Source: an uncultured Prevotella sp. (GTDB lineage: Bacteria > Bacteroidota > Bacteroidia > Bacteroidales > Bacteroidaceae). From it: a stretch of 20,568 nucleotides of DNA. Each line of letters begins with the position of its first letter. Positions within the stretch are counted from its first letter, which is position 1. The notes beneath the pieces were generated by a model that ran no database searches, was not told the DNA's origin, and saw only the letters and a program-made list of their open reading frames with translations. Below, piece after piece: positions 6,828-14,444 of this stretch. The stretch spans positions 1 through 20,568 of the forward strand of contig UQKO01000050.1 of assembly GCA_900541575.1 (NCBI GenBank), read 5' to 3'. The position numbers were made by a program, and so were the translations under genes.

Positions 6828-6862
6828 GTAAGCGTATCTACTAGCATCGCGGATACGCTTAC
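6828..6862. terminator. Perfect 11-bp hairpin after the RhuM remnant
   Basis: GTAAGCGTATC (6828-6838) pairs perfectly with 6852-6862 across a 13-base loop. It has no T tract, so its termination efficiency is uncertain. It begins 4 bases after the remnant's stop. Confidence 0.5.
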
Positions 6863-6876
6863 CTAAATACAAAATG

Positions 6877-6919
6877 AGAATCCTCTTTACTGCAACTATT
6901 TTGCAGCAAAGAGGATTCT
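6877..6919. terminator. Strong hairpin terminator, probably for the AmpG-like gene
   Basis: AGAATCCTCTTT (6877-6888) pairs perfectly with 6908-6919, and after one mismatch CTGCAA/TTGCAG adds six more pairs around a 5-base loop. T-rich sequence follows on both strands. It lies 94 bases past the stop of the leftward transporter gene and can act in both directions. Confidence 0.75.
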
Positions 6920-7012
6920 TTCTATCAGAATTTTGGGAATTGTCCGTGCGAACCACTCCACACATGTTAGACAATTTATATTTCAGAATTAATAGAACGA
7001 CCCTTAATAGGT

Positions 7013-8311
7013 TTATTCTTTCACGGTTGTCTCATCGGCTGCCTCTACTTCCTCAAGCTCATTCTCATCTATCTTTACCAAACTGGCCACAATGAAGGTA
7101 AAGACACACAATACCATGGCGATGATGAAGAAATTGAGATAGCCTACGCTCTCTTGCAGATAGCCCGCCACCATGCCAGGGAGCATCATACCGAGTGCCA
7201 TAAAGCCAGTACAAAATGCATAGTGTGCCGTGGAAGATTCTCCACGTGAGAAGTACATAAGATAGAGCATATAGGCCGTAAAGCCAAAGCCATAGCCAAA
7301 CTGCTCTACAAACACGCAAACACTAATGCTCGCTAACCCATCGGGTTGAAAATAAGCTAGTGCGATATATACTGCATCGGGAAGCGTAATGCTAAGCACC
7401 ATAGGCCAAAGCCAACGGCGCAAGCCTCCACGTTCGGCAGCAAAGCCTCCTAAGATACCACCTAAAGTGAGACCTACCACCCCTACCGTACCTTGCACCA
7501 ACCCAACATCCTGTGTGGATAAGCCAAGTCCTCCCGTATCAAGCTTTCCTAATAAGAAGAGAGGACAAATCTTGACGAGCAACGCTTCGGGAAGTCGATA
7601 AAGCAAGATAAATAGCAAAGCAACAACAATCTGTGGTTTGCGAAAGAAACTGACAAACGTGTCAAAAAAACCTTGCAACACATTGCCACACGTTACGTCT
7701 TTACTAGCATGATCGGCTGCTCTACGAGGGAGCACACGTGCATGATAGAAAAAGAGAAGTAAAAAAAGCACGGCTGTTACACAAAAAGTAACTGACCATG
7801 CAATCGCAGGCTTATAATGCGACTCTAGCGTACCAGCAAACATGATAAGCAATCCTTGTCCCACGATGTTTGCTATACGATAGAAAGTGGAACGAATACC
7901 CACAAAGAGAGCTTGTTCGCTGGGTGAGAGGGCAATCATATAGAATCCATCGGCTGCAATATCGTGCGTTGCACTGCTAAAGGCCATGAGCCACAAGAAA
8001 GCCAACGACCATTGCAGATAAGAAGGTAATTGCATGCTGAAAGCGAGTCCGCCCAAAGCTGCACCAATGACGAGTTGCATCAGAATAATCCAATAGCGCT
8101 TGGTACGCATCATATCGATAAACGGACTCCAAAAAGGCTTAATCACCCACGGGAGATAGAGCCACGAGGTATAGAGGGCTATCTGCGAATTACTCAGCCC
8201 CATACGTTCGTACATAACGGTGGCCACAGACATAACAATCACGTAAGGTATTCCCTCGGCTGTATAGAGCGAGGGGATCCAAAGCCACGGATTACGATTT
8301 TTCGTATTCAT
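7013..8311 (-). CDS. AmpG-like major facilitator superfamily transporter
   Basis: A 432-aa protein with about 12 membrane helices. The start NPWLWIPSLYTAEGIPYVIV, then PWVIKPFWSPFIDMMRTKRYWI and SATHDIAADGFYM, matches the AmpG/PAT branch of the MFS. In Gram-negatives AmpG imports GlcNAc-anhydroMurNAc muropeptides for peptidoglycan recycling; Bacteroidales carry several AmpG-like transporters with other or unknown substrates, so the substrate here is inferred only by family. The C-terminal tail (about 415-432) is acidic. No recycling enzyme or beta-lactamase gene is adjacent. It lies downstream of rny on the same strand but is separated by 139 bp with a large hairpin, so it is probably its own unit. 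Confidence 0.85.
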   Translation of the reverse strand: MNTKNRNPWLWIPSLYTAEGIPYVIVMSVATVMYERMGLSNSQIALYTSWLYLPWVIKPFWSPFIDMMRTKRYWIILMQLVIGAALGGLAFSMQLPSYLQWSLAFLWLMAFSSATHDIAADGFYMIALSPSEQALFVGIRSTFYRIANIVGQGLLIMFAGTLESHYKPAIAWSVTFCVTAVLFLLLFFYHARVLPRRAADHASKDVTCGNVLQGFFDTFVSFFRKPQIVVALLFILLYRLPEALLVKICPLFLLGKLDTGGLGLSTQDVGLVQGTVGVVGLTLGGILGGFAAERGGLRRWLWPMVLSITLPDAVYIALAYFQPDGLASISVCVFVEQFGYGFGFTAYMLYLMYFSRGESSTAHYAFCTGFMALGMMLPGMVAGYLQESVGYLNFFIIAMVLCVFTFIVASLVKIDENELEEVEAADETTVKE

Positions 8312-8330
8312 GATAGGTAGATACTAATAA

Positions 8331-8415
8331 GCGGAAATGTGCATTGTTACCATTGACTTTTTCTCTTTCACTGCTAGAAAGAATGATAGTTTGGTACTAC
8401 ATTACACATTTCCGC
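8331..8415. other. Large inverted repeat between rny and the transporter gene
   Basis: GCGGAAATGTG (8331-8341) pairs perfectly with 8405-8415, and the adjacent inner bases (CATTGTTACCA against TAATGTAGTACCA read in complement) continue the match imperfectly. The enclosed 63 bases are T/A-rich. There is no T tract directly after either arm. It could end the rny transcript, shape the leader of the transporter mRNA, or be a decayed small element. Confidence 0.5.
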
Positions 8416-8450
8416 CTGTATATATTCAGGAATGAAAAGTATATGCGTGC

Positions 8451-9983
8451 TTATTTCGCGTAACTTACCGAACGCGTTTCACGAATGACGGTAATCTTCA
8501 CCTGTCCAGGATAGGTCATCTCATCTTGAATGCGGCGAGCAATGTCTGAACTAAGAGTTTCGATCTGCTTGTCGTCAATCTTATCAGCACCCACAATAAC
8601 ACGAAGTTCACGACCAGCCTGAATAGCATAAGTCTTGGTCACACCATCATAGCTTGAAGCAATCTGTTCCAAGTCATTCAAGCGCTTGATATAAGCCTCA
8701 ACAATCTCGCGACGAGCACCAGGACGAGCACCACTAATGGCATCGCACACCTGTACAATAGGAGCCAACAATGTGGTCATTTCCATTTCATCGTGATGTG
8801 CACCAATCGCATTCACAATTTCGGGTTTTTCTTTATACTTCTCAGCCAACTTTGCGCCATAGAGTGCGTGAGGTAATTCGCTCTCTTCATCGGGCACCTT
8901 ACCAATATCGTGAAGCAAACCAGCACGCTTTGCCTTCTTTGGATTCAATCCTAGCTCGGCAGCCATCACTGAACAGAGATTCGCCGTTTCGCGAGCATGC
9001 TGCAAGAGATTCTGACCATAAGAAGAACGATATTTCATCTTACCGATGATACGCACCAACTCAGGATGTAAACCGTGGATTCCCAAGTCGATAGCAGTGC
9101 GCTTACCCGTTTCGATTACTTCATCTTCCACTTGCTTCTTTACCTTGGCCACCACTTCTTCGATACGAGCGGGATGGATTCGTCCGTCGGCAATAAGCTG
9201 GTGAAGTGCCAAACGACATATTTCGCGGCGTACAGGATCAAAAGCACTAATTACAATGGCCTCGGGAGTATCGTCTACTACGATTTCTACACCCGTGGCG
9301 GCTTCAAGCGCACGAATGTTACGTCCTTCACGTCCAATAATGCGACCCTTCACTTCATCGTTGTCGATATGGAACACGGTCACACTATTCTCGATAGCCG
9401 TCTCAGTAGCTACACGTTGTATGGTCTGAATCACGATACGCTTGGCTTCCTTATTGGCAGTCAGCTTGGCATCGTCCATAATATCATTGATGTAACTTTG
9501 GGCATCACTGCGAGCTTCGTCCTTTAAGGAGTCAACAAGGCGCTTCTTAGCCTCTTCAGCCGACAGACCGCTGAGTTCTTCTAGTTTCTCTCGTTCTTTT
9601 AGCTGAAGTTTTTCGAGTTCTTCTTCCTTGCGCGAGAGAGCCTGCTGCTGGCTGTTTAGGCGATTGTGAACATTCTCAAGTTCTTGCTTTTTACGGCCAA
9701 GGTCGTCCTGTCGCTGATTGAGCCCGATTTCACGTTGTTTCAGTTTGTTTTCTACCTGTAAGATTTTCTGATTACGCTGCTGTACCTCTTTTTCGAGTTC
9801 AGCCTTCTTGTTCAAGAATTTCTCCTTTACTTCAAGGAGTTTCTTTTCCTTGATAACATCGGCCTCTTTATTCGCATTTTCAATCATGCGCAAGTATTTC
9901 TTCTTCAATACGTAACGGAAGAAGCTATATCCTGCACCTGCGCCAATGACTATGCCGACGATGAGCAATATTGTTTCGATCAT
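8451..9983 (-). CDS. rny: Ribonuclease Y
   Basis: A 510-aa membrane-anchored endoribonuclease that starts mRNA decay. Domain order is canonical: one N-terminal membrane helix (about 3-25), a long coiled coil (about 30-165), a KH RNA-binding domain with GRIIGREGRNIR at 213-224, and an HD domain with H329 (LLQHA) and the metal-binding pair H358-D359 in LLHDIGK; GAHHDEM follows at about 394-400. The C-terminal region ends ...IRETRSVSYAK. Length and motifs are complete. It follows zapA after 89 bp on the same strand, an order I recall from many Bacteroidales genomes; a small near-palindromic hairpin lies in that gap. Confidence 0.97.
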   Translation of the reverse strand: MIETILLIVGIVIGAGAGYSFFRYVLKKKYLRMIENANKEADVIKEKKLLEVKEKFLNKKAELEKEVQQRNQKILQVENKLKQREIGLNQRQDDLGRKKQELENVHNRLNSQQQALSRKEEELEKLQLKEREKLEELSGLSAEEAKKRLVDSLKDEARSDAQSYINDIMDDAKLTANKEAKRIVIQTIQRVATETAIENSVTVFHIDNDEVKGRIIGREGRNIRALEAATGVEIVVDDTPEAIVISAFDPVRREICRLALHQLIADGRIHPARIEEVVAKVKKQVEDEVIETGKRTAIDLGIHGLHPELVRIIGKMKYRSSYGQNLLQHARETANLCSVMAAELGLNPKKAKRAGLLHDIGKVPDEESELPHALYGAKLAEKYKEKPEIVNAIGAHHDEMEMTTLLAPIVQVCDAISGARPGARREIVEAYIKRLNDLEQIASSYDGVTKTYAIQAGRELRVIVGADKIDDKQIETLSSDIARRIQDEMTYPGQVKITVIRETRSVSYAK

Positions 9984-10031
9984 TTCGAATTTGAATAATA
10001 TATAAATTAGAATTATGCCTTACGTGCTTCC

Positions 10032-10055
10032 ACTCCTTATATATATAAAAGGAGT
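10032..10055 (-). other. Near-palindromic hairpin between zapA and rny
   Basis: ACTCCTT (10032-10038) pairs with AAGGAGT (10049-10055); the A/T-rich middle is also nearly self-complementary. It may be a weak terminator or processing site lowering rny relative to zapA. The AT-rich loop gives little stability beyond the seven-pair stem. Confidence 0.4.
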
Positions 10056-10072
10056 ATGCTACGAGGGCTTAC

Positions 10073-10408
10073 TTAAGGTTTCTCTTTTGAGGCGTCTTCC
10101 TCAGAACGAGAAGACAACAACTGGGTTATTTCTTCGGTCAGACGATCCACCATCTCCTCGTAAGGAGATTGGTCTTTCTGCGATTGGAGTTGGATTACCT
10201 GCACAGCAAAGTCGAGCAAGGCCACAGAAGTATATCGTTCATAACCAAGATTTGGATACGATTGTTCGTAGCGCCCAAGCTTTTCATTGATCATCTGCGA
10301 TGCCTTGCGATATATTTCTTCTTGCTCGCGCTTGATGGTGATGGGAAAAACCTGCTTTCCTATGAGCAATTGAATGACCAGTTTGTCACTTTTGTTATCC
10401 ATCTTCAT
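10073..10408 (-). CDS. zapA: Cell division protein ZapA
   Basis: A 111-aa protein. ZapA binds FtsZ and bundles filaments at the division ring. The N-terminal beta-rich part (DKLVIQLLIGKQVFPITIKREQEEIYRKASQMIN) is typical, followed by the helical coiled-coil tail (about 60-100) that forms antiparallel tetramers. Two in-frame ATGs exist (10408, giving MKMDNK, and 10402, giving MDNK); the choice is not decided by sequence. The start is 6 bases after the stop of the small coiled-coil gene, so the two are translated from one mRNA. The acidic, serine-rich C-terminus is usual. Confidence 0.92.
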   Translation of the reverse strand: MKMDNKSDKLVIQLLIGKQVFPITIKREQEEIYRKASQMINEKLGRYEQSYPNLGYERYTSVALLDFAVQVIQLQSQKDQSPYEEMVDRLTEEITQLLSSRSEEDASKEKP

Positions 10409-10414
10409 CCGATG

Positions 10415-10708
10415 TTATACGTCCAACAATGCAATACACTTGTCCACCTCGCGAATAAGATGAGCAATGCGTGCTTTCGATTCTCTTACATCATCCCCAC
10501 TCACCTCAATCATACGCGCTGTCTTCAGTGCTTTATAGTTTTCTTCCAAACGGCAGACATTTTCTTGAGCCTCATCCAACTTTTGCTTACACACATCAAG
10601 TTGTTGACGAAGCCTAGCATTTTCCTGCTGTTCAGCCTTATACGCCATCATGAGTTGACGTATCCTCGCCTCAAAATTGCGAAGAGCTGTTGTTTGTTCG
10701 TTTGTCAT
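10415..10708 (-). CDS. Small coiled-coil protein preceding zapA
   Basis: A 97-aa protein, almost entirely alpha-helical with heptad-like spacing (RIRQLMMAYKAEQQENARLR to LEENYKALKTAR), then a short helix ending in REVDKCIALLDV. No enzymatic motif. The size and position, 6 bases upstream of zapA, suggest a division-associated partner analogous to proteobacterial ZapB, but I see no sequence evidence of homology and the function is inferred from context alone. The ATG at 10708 is the only reasonable start. The preceding 153-bp gap has hairpins at 10747-10766 and 10782-10824. Confidence 0.8.
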   Translation of the reverse strand: MTNEQTTALRNFEARIRQLMMAYKAEQQENARLRQQLDVCKQKLDEAQENVCRLEENYKALKTARMIEVSGDDVRESKARIAHLIREVDKCIALLDV

Positions 10709-10746
10709 GTTTTGAGGTTGAATACTTTTGAGCTTCTGTAAACATT

Positions 10747-10766
10747 CTATGAAAACTATTTCATAG
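10747..10766. other. Perfect 8-bp hairpin with 4-base loop
   Basis: CTATGAAA (10747-10754), loop ACTA, TTTCATAG (10759-10766). It is AT-rich and followed by no T tract. It lies in the leader of the coiled-coil/zapA operon, 39 bases before the start codon. Confidence 0.4.
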
Positions 10767-10781
10767 TGAGATGATTCTTCT

Positions 10782-10824
10782 AATAAGGAGGTATCTGCTA
10801 TATAGAATAGAGACTCTCCTTACT
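10782..10824. other. Second hairpin in the zapA-operon leader
   Basis: AATAAGGAG (10782-10790) pairs with CTCCTTACT (10816-10824), nine positions with one T/C position that becomes a wobble on one strand, around a 25-base loop. Probably the end of the hypothetical gene at 10862 or part of the operon leader. Confidence 0.35.
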
Positions 10825-10861
10825 AAAGAGGATTCACTTATTAAAACTCAAAAATGCGTTT

Positions 10862-11500
10862 TTACTTCTCGTCTGTGTCGGCAGGCTTTGGCTCTTTCTT
10901 AGCTAGAATTACAACGTTGTATACGTATGCTGTCATCCATTCGGCACTATATCCTAAATGCTGCTGATATTGACGGATAGCTAAGCAGGCCTTGCGCACG
11001 CCTTCGTCTTTCCATGTATCTTTGGTAAGAACTTGGTTTACGCTCTTTGCCGTGAGATCGTAAAGAGCCTTACGGAACATGGAAGGTATGCGAAACTTCC
11101 ACTTCATGAGGTTACCCATGAGCATCATCAACTCTTGTGAGAATCCCTGAAATTGGAATAGGTAGTTACGCACTTCATTGACATTACGACAGTGACGCTT
11201 AATACTAGCATCTATTTCCTTGAAGAAAAACTCTTCGAGACCATAGATTTCCATCAGCATTTTGCGACACTTATTCTTCTCGCCTACGCCTAATTTATTG
11301 TTCACTGTTTGCACATGAAGTGTTTGCTTAAACACGCGCAAATCGGGCAAAGCAGAAAGATTTGAAATACCTAAATTGGCAGCCATAACCGACTGATAAT
11401 ATACACGAATCAGCATCATGAAATCTTCCATTCCACCCACTCGCCAACCAGTCTCGTTTGCCTGTGCTTTATGTTTGAATATTTTTGATAATAATCCCAT
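10862..11500 (-). CDS. Conserved-looking hypothetical protein, unknown function
   Basis: A 212-aa soluble, mostly helical protein beginning MGLLSKIFKHKAQANETGWR; the first ten residues are basic and amphipathic. Further in are DFMMLIRVYYQSVMAANLGI, NKCRKMLMEIYGLEEFF and FQGFSQELMMLMGNLMKWK; the end is Lys/Pro/Asp-rich (KKEPKPADTDEK). No domain or catalytic motif is recognised. A longer in-frame start at 11599 would add a hydrophobic stretch, but a well-formed promoter sits inside that extension (11519-11550), so the ATG at 11500 is the true start and there is no signal peptide. It is followed on the same strand by the coiled-coil/zapA/rny group after 153 bp. Confidence 0.8.
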   Translation of the reverse strand: MGLLSKIFKHKAQANETGWRVGGMEDFMMLIRVYYQSVMAANLGISNLSALPDLRVFKQTLHVQTVNNKLGVGEKNKCRKMLMEIYGLEEFFFKEIDASIKRHCRNVNEVRNYLFQFQGFSQELMMLMGNLMKWKFRIPSMFRKALYDLTAKSVNQVLTKDTWKDEGVRKACLAIRQYQQHLGYSAEWMTAYVYNVVILAKKEPKPADTDEK

Positions 11501-11518
11501 AGTGTAAAAATTTGCAAG

Positions 11519-11550
11519 CAAAGATAACAATAGAGCCGCGAAAAGCCAAA
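11519..11550 (-). promoter_or_regulatory. Textbook Bacteroidetes promoter for the hypothetical gene
   Basis: On the minus strand TTTG (11550-11547), a 20-base spacer, then TATCTTTG (11526-11519). Both half-sites and the spacing match the primary-sigma consensus. Transcription would start about 11512, giving a leader of roughly 12 bases before ATG 11500. Confidence 0.75.
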
Positions 11551-11584
11551 AGAAACGCCCGTTTTTTACATATGAATGTGATAT

Positions 11585-11624
11585 TGTGCCTATTTCCAAC
11601 TAGCTTTCAGCCACAATAGGCACA
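11585..11624. other. 10-bp inverted repeat upstream of the promoter
   Basis: TGTGCCTATT (11585-11594) is perfectly complementary to 11615-11624 with a 20-base loop. It lies 35 bases upstream of the -33 element of the hypothetical gene, so it could be an operator or a leftover terminator. Confidence 0.4.
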
Positions 11625-12237
11625 CTCTGCCCTTATTCATGCGAGTTTGAGAAAATTATCCATACGAAAATAAATTCATTTTACCGTCAAAGGGGCTGCA
11701 CAAAACAATTCTACTTCCGAGGTTCAAGGAATACCACGTTGTTTCTTATAAACAACAATATAATAACACAGACCTCATCAATTCGGCCATGCCCATTTTT
11801 GTATAGGGGGCCTATCCATTCACAAACGAGGCTTTACTCATTTTATACCGCTCATATAATCTGCGTCCTTCGGTCGGAGGACGCAAACATAAGCGCTCAT
11901 CTGGAAAAAGTATAATGGGCATCCAACGGCATGTAAGTCATACTTCGCTGACGATAGAGAACTTTATTGGTATGATTCATCTATAACTATTTCCTAACTT
12001 CATCACTTTTCTACATCATTACATAGCACGTATTAGAAATCATTGAGTTACGTCAAAGTTATGGGTGGTTTTTGGTGGCAAAAACAAGATTCATGTATGT
12101 TGGTGCTGCGTTGTCGCTGATGGCAGTGCCAATCATGAGCCATTTATTGCAGGGCTTAACCATATTTTAGAAGAACTACGCTTTCAAACCATGCTGATCC
12201 TCACTATTAAATTGCTAATAACCAATAAATCAGCAAA
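11625..12237. other. Gene-poor intergenic region with scattered hairpins
   Basis: No convincing gene is visible on either strand. Seen instead: a 7-bp hairpin GTTGTTT/AAACAAC (11738-11756); a GC-rich 8-bp hairpin TGCGTCCT/AGGACGCA (11862-11885); minus-strand TAnnTTTG matches TATGTTTG (11889-11882) and TAACTTTG (12061-12054); and a short open frame at 12027-12170 with a hydrophobic end (MYVGAALSLMAVPIM), too short and without a good start. The region may be decayed DNA or hide a small RNA on the minus strand. Confidence 0.5.
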
Positions 12238-12268
12238 GGGTAAACAAACTTTCCTCGTTCGTTTACCC
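12238..12268 (-). terminator. Hairpin terminator of the susR-like gene
   Basis: GGGTAAAC (12238-12245) pairs perfectly with GTTTACCC (12261-12268), with three more pairs inside after a one-base bulge. On the minus strand it is followed by TTTGCTGATTTATT. It lies about 60 bases past the stop of the leftward regulator gene. Confidence 0.65.
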
Positions 12269-12328
12269 TATTAATTATCCACTCGTAATCTACACTTGTT
12301 TTTCTGTATTCCTTATTCCAAACTCTCG

Positions 12329-14041
12329 TTATAATGTAGCTACTTGTTGTTCAAATAGCTCGGGAGCGCAGAGTGCCTTGTTGCGTATTTTTGATCGGTA
12401 GTTGTAAACGGTGGCTGTAGAGTAGTCTAGGAAGTGTGCAATGCGTGATGTGTCGTGAATGCCCAAGCGAATGAGCGCGTAAATGCGCAGCTCAGTGTTG
12501 AGTTGCCCATGCTTTTTCACTTGAATGTTGTAGTCTGGTTGAAGCAAAGCATTGAATGCCTCAACAAAGTTGGGGAAGAGTGTGAGAAACGCAGCATCAA
12601 AGTCGGCATAGAATTGAGCTTGCTCAGTCTTTGCATTCAGAGCCTTTTGCAGCGATTGTGCAATGTCGTCATAGCGGCGGTTTTTGATAAGACGTAGCGT
12701 AGTGCTTCGGAACTCAGAGAGTTGGTCTAAATACATGCGGCAGCGATTCAGGTAGCGCGCTATATACTCCTCTTTCATCTTGTCGGTCATGCGCAGTTGG
12801 CTGTAGGTGCGTTGCAACTCCTCGTTGGTGCGTCCCACCTCGTCGAGGGCTTCTTGCAACTTAAGGTTGGCCACTTTCATTTGCTCATTGGCCTCAGCCA
12901 ATTGCTGGTTAGACAAAGCTTGCTTGCGACGCATCACTCTCAGCTTTATCATTTGCTTGCGCAAATACACCACCGTGCCACTCAAAGCAACAAGTAAGGC
13001 AATGAGCAAGTATATGAGCAGCCGGTCGCGATGGCGCTGCGCCTTCTCTTGCTGCTTATATTGCTTGTCAATAATAGGGAAAATGTTGGAAACCTCAATG
13101 GCTCGCAGCCCAGCCTTACAAAAGTTGGCGTCCTCCATAGAGCAAAGCAAATAGGTGTAGGCACGTTTCACATCGCCTGTGCGGAACAGCACTTGTGCCA
13201 ATATGGGCAAAGCTTGATATTCGCAAGTGCCTTTGCGCAAGTCGGCAATGGCGGTGAGTGTGAGGTAATAGGCAGCTTGTGTTGAATCGTTGGCCAGCAA
13301 GTAGGCATGTGCCATGGTAAAGCATATATAGGGCATGGGGTGGCTCTCGCTCATCTTATTCACATAAGGACGCAACCACGCAATGGTCTTCTGAGGCTGG
13401 CCAAGAGCGTTATACTTGTCGGCCTGTATAATGGCTCTGTGTACTCCCTGTGTCGCTTTAATTGAGAGCAGTGAGTCGCGGTAATTCATAGTTTTTTCGG
13501 CCCAAAGATGGTGCTGTGTTGGGATTTTGGTGTAGTCGCTCATCCACCCATAGAGCGTACGTTTGGTGCGAAAGTAGTAAAGTTGCAAGTCGGCATGCTC
13601 ATGGTTGATGAGGGAGTGTGGCACCTTTTCAAGTTCGCTAATAGCTTCAGTATATAAGGCCGAAACCGCAAATATTTCAGCTTGAGCAATGTGTAGCGTG
13701 GCTTGCATTACAACATCACTCTTGTATTCGGGCAAACGGGTCATGGCATCAATGTACACCTGTGCAGAGTCCGTTTGATAGTGTGCGTACAGGTCAAAAA
13801 TGTTCTTGTATATATTATATTTGTTGTATCCCTTTGCCTTGCGAGCCTGTGCTTTGAGTTGACGTATTCGCTCGTAGTGCTTGGCATGGTATTGTGCTTT
13901 GTTCTTCACCATGTTGTCAAGCGTGAGCAGCAACTTTTGTGTAGGCTCATTCAGCACCAGAGGCTTACTTTGCGCTGAGGTGGATATTGACATTGATGTG
14001 AAAAGTCCTACAAGTAGGGTAATCAGCAAGAATTGCTTCAT
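12329..14041 (-). CDS. susR: SusR-type membrane-anchored transcriptional regulator of starch use
   Basis: A 570-aa protein resembling Bacteroides SusR (often annotated DUF6377). Order of parts: signal peptide or N-terminal anchor (MKQFLLITLLVGLFTSMSIS...AQS, 1-24), a helical TPR-like periplasmic region (about 85-315), one membrane helix (about 341-361, LLIYLLIALLVALSGTVVYL), a cytoplasmic coiled coil (about 363-425), and a C-terminal helix-turn-helix (about 520-556, with DTSRIAHFLDYSTATVYNYR). In B. theta, SusR senses maltose or larger glucans and activates susA and susB. It is divergent from susA here. In-frame ATGs at 14065 and 14089 exist, but the promoter overlaps 14089 and the signal peptide starts at 14041. 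The assignment rests on architecture and neighbours. Confidence 0.9.
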   Translation of the reverse strand: MKQFLLITLLVGLFTSMSISTSAQSKPLVLNEPTQKLLLTLDNMVKNKAQYHAKHYERIRQLKAQARKAKGYNKYNIYKNIFDLYAHYQTDSAQVYIDAMTRLPEYKSDVVMQATLHIAQAEIFAVSALYTEAISELEKVPHSLINHEHADLQLYYFRTKRTLYGWMSDYTKIPTQHHLWAEKTMNYRDSLLSIKATQGVHRAIIQADKYNALGQPQKTIAWLRPYVNKMSESHPMPYICFTMAHAYLLANDSTQAAYYLTLTAIADLRKGTCEYQALPILAQVLFRTGDVKRAYTYLLCSMEDANFCKAGLRAIEVSNIFPIIDKQYKQQEKAQRHRDRLLIYLLIALLVALSGTVVYLRKQMIKLRVMRRKQALSNQQLAEANEQMKVANLKLQEALDEVGRTNEELQRTYSQLRMTDKMKEEYIARYLNRCRMYLDQLSEFRSTTLRLIKNRRYDDIAQSLQKALNAKTEQAQFYADFDAAFLTLFPNFVEAFNALLQPDYNIQVKKHGQLNTELRIYALIRLGIHDTSRIAHFLDYSTATVYNYRSKIRNKALCAPELFEQQVATL

Positions 14042-14086
14042 GATAATGCGTCTGTAAAAGTGCATAAATGGGATTTGTTGTTGCGT

Positions 14087-14094
14087 CAAAGTTA
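14087..14094 (-). promoter_or_regulatory. Candidate -7 element of susR
   Basis: Minus strand TAACTTTG fits TAnnTTTG and lies 46 bases upstream of ATG 14041, predicting a start about 14080. The -33 region is poor (no TTG at the right distance), as may be expected for weak constitutive expression. The same core with flanking bases (CGTCAAAGTTA) also occurs at 12051-12061. Confidence 0.45.
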
Positions 14095-14174
14095 ATTTCT
14101 TTTTCGGAAATAGGACTTATGTTGTGTAAGAAATTAAATAGTTATTTATATTTTTATCGTCGCTTGAACTCGTT

Positions 14175-14264
14175 AAGTGATTGAAGATCAACGAATAACG
14201 TTTCCGAAACTTTTATATTTTAATTATAAGCTCTTGCAAACAGAGCAATGTGATTGTAATTTTG
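14175..14264 (+). promoter_or_regulatory. susA promoter with two candidate SusR sites
   Basis: -33 TTG at 14234-14236, a 20-base spacer, and -7 TAATTTTG at 14257-14264; start about 14271, leader about 174 bases. Upstream are AAGTGATTGAAGATCA (14175-14190) and TTTATATTTTAATTATA (14212-14228). The same two motifs occur at exactly the same distances before susB (offset 2600), making them candidate activator sites. The first motif lies about midway between the susA and susR -7 elements, so one site could serve both. Confidence 0.7.
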
Positions 14265-14444
14265 CCCAAGTAAAAACACGGCAAACACACAAAAACATTT
14301 TTACATACGCTCGGAGGCTGAAGGTGATAAGGGCAATAATGTGAATGGTGTCCTTACATCTTCAAAGTCCGAAATAATAATACCATCAAAATCCAAAGGC
14401 TAGGCCTTTTCATGCTTATATAATATTATTATCCCCATCATAAA

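Noticed and set aside
9984..10072. 6S RNA between zapA and rny
   Set aside because: The gap is only 89 bases, about half the length needed, and shows just a small AT-rich hairpin.
11501..11599. N-terminal extension adding a membrane segment to the hypothetical protein
   Set aside because: The extension overlaps a promoter with both half-sites and correct spacing, so the mRNA would not contain it.
12027..12170. Short frame with hydrophobic end (MYVGAALSLMAVPIM)
   Set aside because: The ATG leaves only 25 codons, there is no ribosome-binding region or promoter on the plus strand, and no resemblance to a known small protein.
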